A stretch of DNA of 64,000 nucleotides, from NCBI RefSeq assembly GCF_018736085.1, contig NZ_CP076134.1, positions 4,474,501-4,538,500 on the forward strand, given 5' to 3'. A model generated the notes under the pieces. The model saw only the letters and a list, made by a program, of their open reading frames with translations, had not been told where the DNA came from and ran no database searches. The DNA is from Bradyrhizobium sediminis. Its GTDB lineage: Bacteria; Pseudomonadota; Alphaproteobacteria; Rhizobiales; Xanthobacteraceae. The first letter of the stretch is position 1; each line of letters begins with the position of its first letter. The translations under genes were made by a program, and so were the position numbers. This document shows, one piece after another, positions 1-7,886 of the stretch.

Positions 1-101
1 CTGCATCGCTTTGTTTGTTTGTTATTTTTCTTCGCGAGCGGATTTTCTAGATGCCCATCTGGCCAATTTCTTGTTCGCAGATCGGCGCTGAGGCGACGGT
101 A

Positions 102-347
102 TTAAGACCGGGTTTGAGGCCGGTGCAACGGAAAGTCTGTGAGGTCAGCGAGAGCCATGCGGCCGCGCTCGGCATCAATCTCGCCGTTTGCGGCATAACG
201 GCGAACCACTTGCGCAACTTCGACGTCGAGCAAATGCGGCGCGTGCAACGTCCGGGAAGGATCGAACAGCCGCTTCTCTCCCGCGCTTGCGGCCGGCGTG
301 CGAAGAAGTACTTTGAGCACAGCCGAGGTCGAATTGTGATCTACATC
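102..347 (-). pseudogene. VapC-type PIN-domain toxin remnant
   Basis: The reverse strand encodes a stretch that reads like the first half of a VapC endoribonuclease toxin: a hydrophobic start containing SAVLKVLLRTPA, then LHAPHLLDVEVAQVVRRYAA and ERGRMALADLTDFPLHR. These match the early part of the PIN domain, including the conserved Glu in the VEVAQVV helix. Intact VapC proteins are about 130 residues. Here the similarity covers only about 75 residues and ends at a stop after PLHRPQTRS, so the C-terminal half with the later catalytic acidic residues is missing. No proper start codon precedes the domain in frame, and no vapB antitoxin is visible next to it. It is most likely a decayed relic. 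The family assignment is from recalled motif similarity only. Confidence 0.5.
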
Positions 348-350
348 ACA
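335..350. promoter_or_regulatory. CRP-like palindrome, distal site upstream of the OmpA gene
   Basis: The sequence is an exact TGTGA-N6-TCACA inverted repeat, the core of sites bound by CRP-family regulators. It lies about 165 bp before the start of the OmpA-family gene and overlaps the beginning of the vapC remnant. A second copy of the same motif lies 94 bp downstream. Binding is inferred from the motif alone. Confidence 0.5.
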
Positions 351-428
351 TAGAGTAAGGCAACGATCGAACGTCGCGGAGTGAGGATGCGACGACAGGG
401 AAAGCCCGGGTCTTGGTCCGTCCAGCAA

Positions 429-444
429 TGTGAGCCAAGTCACA
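429..444. promoter_or_regulatory. CRP-like palindrome, proximal site upstream of the OmpA gene
   Basis: This is a second exact TGTGA-N6-TCACA palindrome, with a different spacer (GCCAAG) from the distal copy. It is centred about 80 bp before the ATG at 516, a plausible distance for an activator or repressor acting on the OmpA-family promoter. Which regulator binds cannot be read from the sequence. Confidence 0.55.
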
Positions 445-515
445 TCCACGGCCCCTCGCCCGGTCTAACGTTCGACCACCAAAGCGCCATCAGGCGCAAC
501 AACGAGGATACGACG

Positions 516-1160
516 ATGACCAGCTTTCACAGACTTACTGCCACTGCAGCGATTGCGCTCGGTGCCGCGCTGTCGATGACGGCCGGCATTGCGCTTGCCG
601 GCGACAAGAGCGTCTCGGCAGACCAGATCCTGAATGCGCTGCAGCCGAAGAAGCCGCTGACCCGCGGCCTGTCGGCCGGGCCGCAGGCCGATCCGGCCGT
701 CAAGGCCAAGGAAATCAGTTTCGTCGACAGCCTGCGCAACCGCAAGACGCGCTCGCTCTCGCTCGGCGAACGCCAGGAAATCGCCGAGATCGCAGCGACC
801 AAGCCGAAGATCGATCTCGAGATTCAGTTCGACTACAATTCGGCGGAGATCAGCAAGACCTCGATGTCGTCGGTGCAGGAACTCGGCAAGGCGCTCTCGG
901 ACGCCAGTCTGAAGGGTTCGACATTCGTCGTCGCCGGCCACACCGATGCGATCGGCAGCGAGCCCTACAATCAGGACCTGTCCGAGCGCCGCGCCGACAC
1001 CATCAAGCGGTATCTCACCGAGAAATACGGCATCAACGGCTCCGATCTCGTCACCGTCGGCTACGGCGAGAGCAAGCCAAAGGATCCGAACGCGCCGATG
1101 GACCCGACCAACCGCCGCGTTCAGGTCGTCAACATGGACACCAAGACCGCCTCGAAGTAA
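516..1160 (+). CDS. OmpA-family outer membrane / peptidoglycan-binding protein
   Basis: A 214-residue exported protein. The ATG at 516 begins a clear signal peptide (a hydrophobic stretch ending in AGIALAG), so earlier in-frame starts are not used. The N-terminal part after the signal is short and not a full beta-barrel. The C-terminal half is an OmpA-like domain: IQFDYNSAEI, then VVAGHTDAIGSEPYNQDLS, ERRADTIKRYL and TNRRVQVV. The Asp of GHTDAIGS and the Arg of LSERRAD are the expected meso-diaminopimelate contacts. It probably tethers the envelope to peptidoglycan in the periplasm. Two CRP-like palindromes lie upstream, and a strong hairpin separates it from the convergent glycosyltransferase gene. 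The family call is firm; the exact cellular role is not known. Confidence 0.9.
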   Translation: MTSFHRLTATAAIALGAALSMTAGIALAGDKSVSADQILNALQPKKPLTRGLSAGPQADPAVKAKEISFVDSLRNRKTRSLSLGERQEIAEIAATKPKIDLEIQFDYNSAEISKTSMSSVQELGKALSDASLKGSTFVVAGHTDAIGSEPYNQDLSERRADTIKRYLTEKYGINGSDLVTVGYGESKPKDPNAPMDPTNRRVQVVNMDTKTASK

Positions 1161-1186
1161 CGGTCGATCGCTGCAAAATGATTTTT

Positions 1187-1213
1187 CAGCCCGCGCATGT
1201 GTTGCGCGGGCTG
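1187..1213. terminator. Hairpin between convergent genes
   Basis: An 11-bp perfect stem (CAGCCCGCGCA paired with TGCGCGGGCTG) around a 5-nt loop lies between the OmpA-family gene and the convergent glycosyltransferase gene. Short T/A tracts flank it on both sides (ATTTTT on the left, AGTTTT on the right), so it could terminate transcription from either direction. Confidence 0.75.
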
Positions 1214-1228
1214 ATCAGTTTTGCGCTA

Positions 1229-2557
1229 CTAAATCCAGCTCTGGAAAAGCATCAGCCGGACAAACGTCTCCATCGACGTCCCGACGAACGCCGCCGAGAT
1301 CGGCAGCATCGCGGCAAAGCCCGCGCACGCGATCGCGACGAAAGCCCATAGCAGCCAGCGCGGGCTGTTGCCCCGCCGCAGCACATAGACCAGCGCCAGG
1401 CTCGCGAAGGTGGCGGCCGGCAGATAATAATACAGGAAGCCGAGCGTCCGCGGCAGCAGCGCCCAGGCCAGATAGGGCCCGAAATAAAACGCCAGGACCA
1501 GGAACGCATCGGCCCGGCGCGTCACGATCCAGTCGCGCAGGCAGATCGCCAGCGCCGGCAGCGCCGCCCACAGCACTACGGGGTTGCCGAGCAACACCAC
1601 CGCTGCGATCCGGTCGTCGCCGATCTTGTCGAACAGATACCAGACCGGCCGCACCAGCAACGGCCAGGACGGCCACGCGCTCATATAGGTGTGCCCTGCA
1701 ATCGCGGTCGTGGTGTTGTCGCTGAAAATCCGGCGCTGGGCTTCAATGAGGCCGCTCACCGACAATCCATAGAGCGGGACGAAGGTCGCGAGATAGACCA
1801 CCGCCGGCAGCAGCACGAAGCAGGCGGCGAAGTGATAATAGCGGAAATCGGGCCACAGCCCGGGCCGGTACCAGTCGCCGTCACGGCCATCGGCGAACTG
1901 CGTGCGCCAGCCCTGCATCAGGCGGATCGCGGCCACGATGACGATGCAGACCGCGAGCGCGAACAATCCGCTCCATTTGCAGGCGGCGGCAAGACCGAAG
2001 GCGAGACCGGCGAGCGCGAAGGCCAGATGCGGCCGCGCTTGCCGGAAGCCTTGCATGAACGCCGCGATCCCGAACAGCCCGAACGCCAGCGCAAAAATAT
2101 CCAGCATCGCGATCCGCGACTGCACGAACAGCATCTGGTTGAAGAAGGCGATGAGACTGGCGGCGACCGCGGGGCCCGGGTTCGCGAACAGTGCCAGACC
2201 GCAGAGATACACCGCGACGATCGAAAGTGCTCCGAACAGCACGCCGGGATAGCGCCAGCCCAGCGGCCCATCCCCGAAGCTCCGGATCGACAAGGCGATC
2301 AGCTGCTTTGCCAGCGGCGGATGCATCGGGTTGAGCACCGGATTGGGCATCACAGGCTCGAGCATCTGCCGCGCGGCCGGCACGTAATGGATTTCGTCGA
2401 AATAGAATTTTTCGGGCGTGGTCACGCCAACCAGCATCGCGAGATGCGCAATGACGAAAATGATGGCGGCAATGGCCGTATTCCGCGCAACCGAATTTTC
2501 GGGAACAGAAGGTGATTCGCGCACGGGGATCACGGATTGAGGGCGTTGCAGGAACAT
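1229..2557 (-). CDS. Membrane glycosyltransferase, GT39 / protein O-mannosyltransferase-like
   Basis: A 442-residue polytopic membrane protein with about ten hydrophobic segments. Hallmarks of the dolichyl-phosphate-mannose protein mannosyltransferase (PMT/ArnT-like) superfamily are visible: FYFDEIHYVPAARQML in the first periplasmic loop, with the catalytic Asp-Glu pair, then MHPPLAKQLIAL and QSRIAMLDIFA. Enzymes of this type use a lipid-linked sugar at the periplasmic face of the inner membrane to glycosylate proteins or lipids. The acceptor cannot be deduced here. The ATG at 2557 is preferred; a GTG at 2620 would add 21 residues with no extra domain. It is convergent with the OmpA gene and divergent from the FecR gene. 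Confidence 0.83.
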   Translation of the reverse strand: MFLQRPQSVIPVRESPSVPENSVARNTAIAAIIFVIAHLAMLVGVTTPEKFYFDEIHYVPAARQMLEPVMPNPVLNPMHPPLAKQLIALSIRSFGDGPLGWRYPGVLFGALSIVAVYLCGLALFANPGPAVAASLIAFFNQMLFVQSRIAMLDIFALAFGLFGIAAFMQGFRQARPHLAFALAGLAFGLAAACKWSGLFALAVCIVIVAAIRLMQGWRTQFADGRDGDWYRPGLWPDFRYYHFAACFVLLPAVVYLATFVPLYGLSVSGLIEAQRRIFSDNTTTAIAGHTYMSAWPSWPLLVRPVWYLFDKIGDDRIAAVVLLGNPVVLWAALPALAICLRDWIVTRRADAFLVLAFYFGPYLAWALLPRTLGFLYYYLPAATFASLALVYVLRRGNSPRWLLWAFVAIACAGFAAMLPISAAFVGTSMETFVRLMLFQSWI

Positions 2558-2717
2558 CGAGTGTGGGCGGGCCGAATTTTTAAGTCCATTGCATTGAACG
2601 CATTTCAAATTCGCCGTCACTAACCATCGGGGTCATAAGGTGCCGCTTGTGATAAATTTACAACATTGCAGGCGTGCGCGATCCGGTACGATACGGGACA
2701 GATCGATCGGTAGTGAA

Positions 2718-3437
2718 ATGAACTGGCGTTACGGCTCTCTCTCCATCTCCGCGCTTTGCCTGGCGGCGGGGCTTGCGGCAAGTCCCGCTCACGCGCAAAC
2801 ACGCGTCGGCGAAGCCACCATCATCAAGAACGAAGTCGTCCGCGTCACGGGATCGGCGACCAGCCAGATCAACGTCGGCGACAGCGTGCTGCGCGACGAG
2901 ATCGTGCGCACCGGCCTCGACAGCGCGGCACGGCTGGTGATGGCCGACAGCACCAACCTGTCGCTCGGCCCCAATTCGACGCTCAAGCTCGACCGCACCG
3001 TGTTCGACGACGAACACAGCTATCGCGACATCTCGATCAGGCTGACCACCGGCGCGTTCCGCTTCGTCACCGGCCATTCGGACAAGGCCGCCTACAAGAT
3101 CCAGACCCAGGTCGCGACCATCGGCGTGCGCGGCACCGTCCTCGATATCCTGTCCCAGCGCGGCAAGACCACCGTGGTGCTGCGGGACAATGGCGCCTCG
3201 CGGGTCTGCACCCTGACCTTCCAGTGCATCGACCTGACCAAATCCGGCGATACCGCGGTCATCACCTTCACCGGCGGCAAATACACCATTCAGAAGACCA
3301 GCAACCCGCCCTGGACTTTCGCCTGTGGTGCTGCGGCGGGGCTTTGCACCACCACCGAATATGCGGATGCGACGCCGACGGTCACGCCGCCCGTCGATGA
3401 CGGCAACGATCCCAACGGCATGCTGTGCGGGCGCTGA
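2718..3437 (+). CDS. Secreted FecR-domain protein
   Basis: A 239-residue protein starting at the ATG at 2718, which gives a clean signal peptide (MNWRYGSLSISALCLAAGLA, cut after AHA). The body is a FecR domain: INVGDSVLRDEIVRTGLDSA, ARLVMADSTNLSLGPNSTLK, FRFVTGHSDKAAYKIQTQVA and TIGVRGTVLDI. Unlike a classical FecR there is no N-terminal cytoplasmic anti-sigma segment and no sigma factor or TonB receptor nearby, so a role in iron-citrate signalling is unlikely. The C-terminus has Cys residues (CTLTFQC, FACGAAAGLC) and a short Pro/Thr tail. The next gene, a beta-barrel protein, starts 2 bp after its stop, so the two are almost certainly co-transcribed. FecR domains in such pairs are thought to be exposed or periplasmic binding modules; the ligand is unknown. 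Confidence 0.82.
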   Translation: MNWRYGSLSISALCLAAGLAASPAHAQTRVGEATIIKNEVVRVTGSATSQINVGDSVLRDEIVRTGLDSAARLVMADSTNLSLGPNSTLKLDRTVFDDEHSYRDISIRLTTGAFRFVTGHSDKAAYKIQTQVATIGVRGTVLDILSQRGKTTVVLRDNGASRVCTLTFQCIDLTKSGDTAVITFTGGKYTIQKTSNPPWTFACGAAAGLCTTTEYADATPTVTPPVDDGNDPNGMLCGR

Positions 3438-3439
3438 CG

Positions 3440-4564
3440 ATGGCAAGATTCACCCGCAGCTTTGTTCTCCCGGCAGCCCTCAGCGCGGCACTGTCGCTGG
3501 TGCTGGTTCAGGCGCTGACCCCTCCGGCATCGGCGCAAACAACACCCATGCCGGACTCGACGCCGTCGGCCTCGCCTAGCCCGACACCGACACCATCGTC
3601 CTCGCCTAGTCCGACACCAACACCATCGTCCTCGCCTAGCCCGACACCGACTCCCACGCCGACCACCGGCTCGGATTCCAGCGCAGGCTCGGTCCGCGAT
3701 CTGGCCAAGCAGCGCTTCAACCAGATGATCACCAACCGGGTGCTCGGCACGGTGCTGCTCGGCGTCAACGAACAGGTCAACTGCAACGACTGCGTCAGCG
3801 CGTTCGGCTCCGCGGGGTCGTTCTCGGCCGGCATCCATGGCCGCAAGAACCTGACCTCCAACCTCGCGCTGCTGGCCGGCATCGCCTACACCCAGTACAA
3901 CGAAGGCGGCTACAGCGTCACCAGCGCGCCGATCGGCGCCTTCGCGCTGCGCTATGATTTCACCGACTGGGGATCATCGCGGCCGTTCTTCGACATCGGC
4001 GCCGTGCTGTCGCCGTTCCAGAAGGTGCGCTACCGTCGCAGCTATCAAACGAGCCTCGGCCCGGTATCGCTCGACAGCGAGACCACCAGCGAGAATTACG
4101 GCGCCTATGGACGGGCGGGCTGGATCAGCCGGCTGTCGCCGCGCGATGAGGTCGCAGCGTCGGTCGAGGTCTGGCAGTTGTGGCAGCGGGTCAAGGGCTA
4201 CAGCGACCCGGCCGGCGTGGCGTTCAATCCGTTCGACGCAACCATCGCCACCGGCACGGACAAGACCAACCTGGTCAAGATCGGCGGCCAGTGGACGCAT
4301 CTGTTCGGCGACAGCATCGAGGCCAACATCAACGGCGGCTTCGTGCAATCCTTTGCGACCCGCTCCGGCATCGTCGCCACCGTCACCGGCGAAGGCAATG
4401 TGGTGCCGACGATCGGAAACCAGAGCTGGTTCGAATATGGCGGCCGGCTCGGCTACCGCATCAGCAAGGGCTGGGTCACCGATCTCTTCGTCAACGGCAC
4501 CGCCGGCCCGCAGCCGGTCGGCAACACCATCCATGGCGGCGTCGGGCTGCGGATTACTTATTAG
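3440..4564 (+). CDS. Outer membrane beta-barrel protein with Ser/Pro/Thr-repeat linker
   Basis: A 374-residue exported protein. A signal peptide ends near PPASAQ. A low-complexity linker built from SPTPTPSS repeats follows, at about residues 38-75. The remaining roughly 300 residues have the alternating pattern of an outer membrane barrel and end in an aromatic residue (GVGLRITY), as expected for BAM-inserted barrels. It resembles autotransporter-type barrels without a large passenger. An earlier in-frame ATG at 3425 would overlap the FecR gene; 3440 is preferred. It is tightly coupled to the FecR-domain gene, so the two products probably act together at the cell surface. An IS5-type element is inserted exactly at its stop codon, but the target duplication kept the TAG, so the protein is intact. 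Confidence 0.75.
   Translation: MARFTRSFVLPAALSAALSLVLVQALTPPASAQTTPMPDSTPSASPSPTPTPSSSPSPTPTPSSSPSPTPTPTPTTGSDSSAGSVRDLAKQRFNQMITNRVLGTVLLGVNEQVNCNDCVSAFGSAGSFSAGIHGRKNLTSNLALLAGIAYTQYNEGGYSVTSAPIGAFALRYDFTDWGSSRPFFDIGAVLSPFQKVRYRRSYQTSLGPVSLDSETTSENYGAYGRAGWISRLSPRDEVAASVEVWQLWQRVKGYSDPAGVAFNPFDATIATGTDKTNLVKIGGQWTHLFGDSIEANINGGFVQSFATRSGIVATVTGEGNVVPTIGNQSWFEYGGRLGYRISKGWVTDLFVNGTAGPQPVGNTIHGGVGLRITY
3571..3660 (+). repeat. Three 30-bp in-frame tandem repeats
   Basis: Three consecutive 30-bp units starting with CTCGCCTAG encode the Ser-Pro-Thr-rich linker of the barrel protein. Units 1 and 2 differ at two positions, while unit 3 diverges in its last third. Copy number could change in steps of ten residues without a frameshift. 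Confidence 0.85.
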
Positions 4565-5850
4565 CAGTCTGCTGAAGAACCCCCTCGCCACGGAGGGTGC
4601 TTGATGATTCACTTTATCATCTCGAATCGGCGGAGGCGATCATGCGCGGCAGGTTTACGGATCAGGGCGGCCTGTTTTCGTACATTGCGCCGGACAGGCG
4701 TGTGCCAGCGAACCACCCGCTGCGGAAGGTCCGGGAACTTGTCCGGGATGTTTTGAGTGATTTGAACCGCAGCCTTGGGAGGTTGTACGCCAGCGAGGGA
4801 CGTCCTTCGATCCCTCCAGAGCAATTGCTGAGCGCCTTGCTGCTGCAGGTGTTCTACGGCATCCGCTCGGAACGCCAGTTGATGGAGCAACTGGACTACA
4901 ATCTTTTGTATCGCTGGTTCGTGGGGCTGTCGCCGGACGATCCGGTCTGGGACCCGACCACTTTCACCAAGAACCGGGAGCGGCTGCAGAACGGCGATGT
5001 GTTCACGAAGTTCATGACCAGGCTTCTGAACCATCCGCAGGTCAAGCCGCTGCTGTCGGACGAGCACTTCTCGGTGGATGGAACGCTGATCGAAGCCTGG
5101 GCGTCACAGAAGAGCTTTCGCCCCAAGGACGGCAGCGGTGACGATGATGACGGCGCCAACTTCCACGGCCAGAAGCGCAAGAACGACACCCATGCGAGTA
5201 CCAGCGACCCGGACAGCAGGCTTTATCGCAAGGCGGCCGGACGGGAGGCCAAGCTTTGCTATATGGGCCACGCCACCATGGAGAACCGGCATGGGCTGGC
5301 GGTGGCCGGCAGGGTCACGCATGCCAATGGCACCGCCGAACGCCGGGCTTCGGAGACTATGCTGAAGGCGAGACGCAAAGCCGCAGGCCGCCGCATCACG
5401 GTCGGTGAGGACAAGGCGTACGATACGGCCGATCACGTCGCCAATCTTCGCGCCATCGGCGTGACGCCGCATGTGACACAGAACCAGGCCGTCACCAAAA
5501 CCGGCAAGAACCGCAACAGCGCCATCGACGAACGAACCACGCGGCATTCGGGGTACGGCATGTCGCAATCGCGCCGGGCGATGGTCGAGTGCATTTTCGG
5601 ATGGGGCAAGCAGCATGGCACCATGCGCAAGACCAAACATCGTGGCATCGGCCGCGTCGCCGCCGACTTCCTGCTCAATCTGATCGCCTATAACCTGATC
5701 CGCATTCCCAAACTGCTTGCCGCTTAGCCACCCGGCGTCAGGGTACACCCAACACCAGACTAGAAAATTACATCCAACTCCACCGCGCCGCCCCAACAAC
5801 GACCGGCGACAATACGAAAACTCTCCATTTCAAGGTTTTTCAGCAGACTG
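4565..5850 (+). mobile_element. Complete IS5-family insertion sequence
   Basis: The element is 1286 bp. Its ends are inverted repeats: CAGTCTGCTGAAGAACC on the left and the complement of GGTTTTTCAGCAGACTG on the right, with one mismatch. A 4-bp direct repeat TTAG flanks it (4561-4564 and 5851-5854), matching the YTAR-type target duplication of the IS5 group. It carries one intact transposase gene, so it may be active. The left TTAG contains the stop codon of the preceding barrel gene. Confidence 0.92.
4642..5727 (+). CDS. IS5-family DDE transposase
   Basis: A 361-residue transposase, the only gene of its element. The start at 4642 is preferred because GGAGG lies 6 nt upstream and the protein then begins MRGRFTDQGGLFSYIAP, typical of the family. 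The N-terminal DUF772-type region (IPPEQLLSALLLQVFYGIRS) is followed by the catalytic triad: the first Asp in FSVDGTLIEAW, the second Asp in VGEDKAYDT, and the Glu in RAMVECIFGWGKQ. No frameshift or stop interrupts it, so the copy looks functional. It catalyses cut-and-paste or copy-out movement of the element bounded by the inverted repeats at 4565 and 5850. Confidence 0.93.
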   Translation: MRGRFTDQGGLFSYIAPDRRVPANHPLRKVRELVRDVLSDLNRSLGRLYASEGRPSIPPEQLLSALLLQVFYGIRSERQLMEQLDYNLLYRWFVGLSPDDPVWDPTTFTKNRERLQNGDVFTKFMTRLLNHPQVKPLLSDEHFSVDGTLIEAWASQKSFRPKDGSGDDDDGANFHGQKRKNDTHASTSDPDSRLYRKAAGREAKLCYMGHATMENRHGLAVAGRVTHANGTAERRASETMLKARRKAAGRRITVGEDKAYDTADHVANLRAIGVTPHVTQNQAVTKTGKNRNSAIDERTTRHSGYGMSQSRRAMVECIFGWGKQHGTMRKTKHRGIGRVAADFLLNLIAYNLIRIPKLLAA

Positions 5851-5924
5851 TTAGAGCGTTTTCGAGTTGGGTGGCCTCATCCTTCGAGTATGCAGCCAAT
5901 GAAGCTCGTCATGCCCGGGCTTGT

Positions 5925-7274
5925 CCCACGGCTGTCCGGCACGGGTTATGCTTCATGCCGCCTTCTCCAATGTGACGCAACCGCGGGCGGTGCGACGACG
6001 TCGCGCCGTCCGGGTAGCGGAGGGCTCGAAATCGAATTTGGCCTGGTGTGGTGTTGGGCCTGGCGGGGAGGCTTTTTGAAGAAGTCCTGCAATCGGCCGC
6101 CGATGCATAAGATTGGCACGGATCAGCCTGGTGAAGGCGAGCGGGCTTTTGACGATCTTGTTGGCGTCGTGAGCCAGGCGCAGCAACAGGAAGGCAATCA
6201 GGGCGACCGTGATCTGAATGCGAACCGCATTTTCGGATGTGCCGAGGAAGTGAGTGATCTTCAAGGTCTGTTTGACCCATCGAAAGAACAGCTCGATCGC
6301 CCAGCGACGCTTGTACAAATCGGCGATTTCCTCTGCGCTGGCGGTCAGATCGTTGGTGAAGATGCGCAGCACCTTGCCGGTCTCTATCGTGACCTGGACT
6401 TCGCGGACCAGGCCCGACATTGGATTGCAGCGGGAGGCGGCGAGCCGCTTCGGAAGATATCCGGTCCGATCGCTCAGGACCGGCGATCCCACCGCAACCG
6501 GCCGATCCTCGACGACCTCAAAGGGCGTGTTGCGCTTCAGCCGCGTTACGATACGGCAGCCGGCCTGATCGAGCGTCGCCCACCACCCGTAATCGTAATA
6601 GCCGAGATCGAAAACATAGGTCGCCCCCGCCTCGATCGGCATCGCTTTGGCCGCCGTGATGTCATTGACGTTGCAAGGCGTCACCATCAGGTAGAGCGGC
6701 TGGTCGGCATCGGGATCGTAGATGATGTGGGCCTTGGCGCCGCAAACGCCGGCCGAAAATGTCGCCCAATGGCCGCTCAGGCTGCTCAGCCGCACGCTGG
6801 TCGAATCGATCAGGCGAACGCAATCGCCGATCTTCCTGCGATAGCCGTTCTGCAACTGAGCGATCAGCGCCGAGAGCAGGTCGGCAAACACTTCCACAGG
6901 GCGCGAAGCGTTCGCGGTCGACAAGGCCGACTTCGAGATCGTGCAGCCGCCAAGGTGATAAAGCTTACCGGCGTGGCTTCTCAGGCCGGCTTCGATCTCC
7001 CGAAGGCCGCGCGCCCCGCAAAACTGTGCGTACAGCATTGCGATCAGATGCGGACGGCTCTTCGTCACCCGATCGTCCCAATCGGCATTGTGCCGGTCCA
7101 CAAGACGATCAAACGTCGCCCACGGAATCTGCTTCAGAAGGCAGTGAAAAACGATATTCTGGTGCGGCACGGCGTTGATCCTCTTGCTGTTCAGATGATT
7201 CGCAACCAACTGAACCCAAGCAGAATCAATGCCGTGCACTTCATCAAGCAGAAAACGTGCCGGACAGCCGTGGG
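5925..7274 (-). mobile_element. Complete IS4-family insertion sequence
   Basis: A 1350-bp element with terminal inverted repeats. The first 19 bases, CCCACGGCTGTCCGGCACG, are identical on both ends, and matching continues imperfectly inward. The sequence CTTGT flanks both sides (5920-5924 and 7275-7279), a likely 5-bp target duplication; GGG before CTTGT is also shared, so the exact edge could shift by 3 bp. The element split a palindromic intergenic repeat, whose halves now lie on its two sides. Confidence 0.85.
5953..7170 (-). CDS. IS4-family transposase
   Basis: A 405-residue transposase on the reverse strand. The reading frame is open further upstream to 7305, but a GTG at 7170 gives the usual family beginning (PHQNIVFHCLLKQIPWATFD, DUF4372-like). 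Upstream codons fall in the inverted repeat and are probably not translated. The IS4 catalytic core is visible: Asp in IDSTSVRLSSLSGHW, Asp in ATYVFDLGYYDY, and the Y-(2)-R-(3)-E-(6)-K signature in DLYKRRWAIELFFRWVKQTL. No disruption is seen, so the element may be mobile. Its insertion did not break a protein gene. Confidence 0.9.
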   Translation of the reverse strand: MPHQNIVFHCLLKQIPWATFDRLVDRHNADWDDRVTKSRPHLIAMLYAQFCGARGLREIEAGLRSHAGKLYHLGGCTISKSALSTANASRPVEVFADLLSALIAQLQNGYRRKIGDCVRLIDSTSVRLSSLSGHWATFSAGVCGAKAHIIYDPDADQPLYLMVTPCNVNDITAAKAMPIEAGATYVFDLGYYDYGWWATLDQAGCRIVTRLKRNTPFEVVEDRPVAVGSPVLSDRTGYLPKRLAASRCNPMSGLVREVQVTIETGKVLRIFTNDLTASAEEIADLYKRRWAIELFFRWVKQTLKITHFLGTSENAVRIQITVALIAFLLLRLAHDANKIVKSPLAFTRLIRANLMHRRPIAGLLQKASPPGPTPHQAKFDFEPSATRTARRRRTARGCVTLEKAA

Positions 7275-7353
7275 CTTGTCCCGGGCATCCACGTCTTAGC
7301 TTCACTCAAACAACAAAGACGTAGATGGCCGGGACAAGCCCGGCCATGACGAG
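7275..7353. repeat. Right half of a palindromic intergenic repeat split by the IS4 element
   Basis: Joining 5905-5924 to 7280-7353 restores a near-perfect hairpin whose arms begin CTCGTCATG and end CATGACGAG, each containing CGGGCTTGTCCCGG-type inner palindromes, with a short A-rich loop. Similar hairpins occur elsewhere in the window (for example at 47405-47494), so this is a member of a dispersed repeat family and the IS4 element used it as a target. Confidence 0.75.
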
Positions 7354-7367
7354 AAAGGGAGTCATCT

Positions 7368-7865
7368 TCAGGCGGCCGCCGACTTGCCCTCATAGGCTCT
7401 GCGCAAGCCTTCGATGTCGAGCTTGACCATCCCGAGCATCGCCTGCATCGCCCGCCGGGCGCCGGCCGGATCGGAGCCGCCGAGATATTGCATCAGCGCG
7501 GCCGGCACGATCTGCCACGACACCCCGAAGCGATCCTTCAGCCAGCCGCATTGCTCGACCGAGCCGCCATTGGCGGACAATGCATCCCACAGACGATCGA
7601 CCTCGGCTTGATCGGCGCAGTCGATCTTGAACGAGATTGCGTGGGTGTATTCGAACCGGATGCCGCCGTTGAGCGCCATGAAGCGTTGGCCGGCCAGCGT
7701 GAACTCCACCACCAGCACCGTACCGGCCTTGCCGCCGGGGCCGTCGACGGTGTTCTTCTGGATCTTTTCGATCCGGGAATCCGGCAGCAGCGAAACATAG
7801 AATTTTGCGGCCTCCTCGGCCTCGCCGTCGAACCACAGGCAAGGAGAAATCCTCGACATGGGCAT
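7368..7865 (-). CDS. VOC-superfamily protein, PhnB / 3-dmu-9_3-mt type
   Basis: A 165-residue cytoplasmic protein of the vicinal-oxygen-chelate fold, most like the group labelled 3-demethylubiquinone-9 3-methyltransferase domain (PhnB-like). Family features are ISPCLWFDGEAEEAAKFY at the N-terminus, FMALNGGIRFEYTHAISFKI in the middle and CGWLKDRFGVSWQIVP near the end. Proteins of this group are usually not methyltransferases, and their substrates are unknown. It lies 21 bp downstream of a second, different VOC gene in the same direction. The two are probably one transcript. The role is unassigned. Confidence 0.85.
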   Translation of the reverse strand: MPMSRISPCLWFDGEAEEAAKFYVSLLPDSRIEKIQKNTVDGPGGKAGTVLVVEFTLAGQRFMALNGGIRFEYTHAISFKIDCADQAEVDRLWDALSANGGSVEQCGWLKDRFGVSWQIVPAALMQYLGGSDPAGARRAMQAMLGMVKLDIEGLRRAYEGKSAAA

Positions 7866-7886
7866 ATTCCTCGCGTTGGGTTTGAA

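Noticed and set aside
3571..3660. A CRISPR-like array of 30-bp repeats
   Set aside because: The units are contiguous with no spacers, lie in frame in a coding region and encode a Pro/Thr linker.
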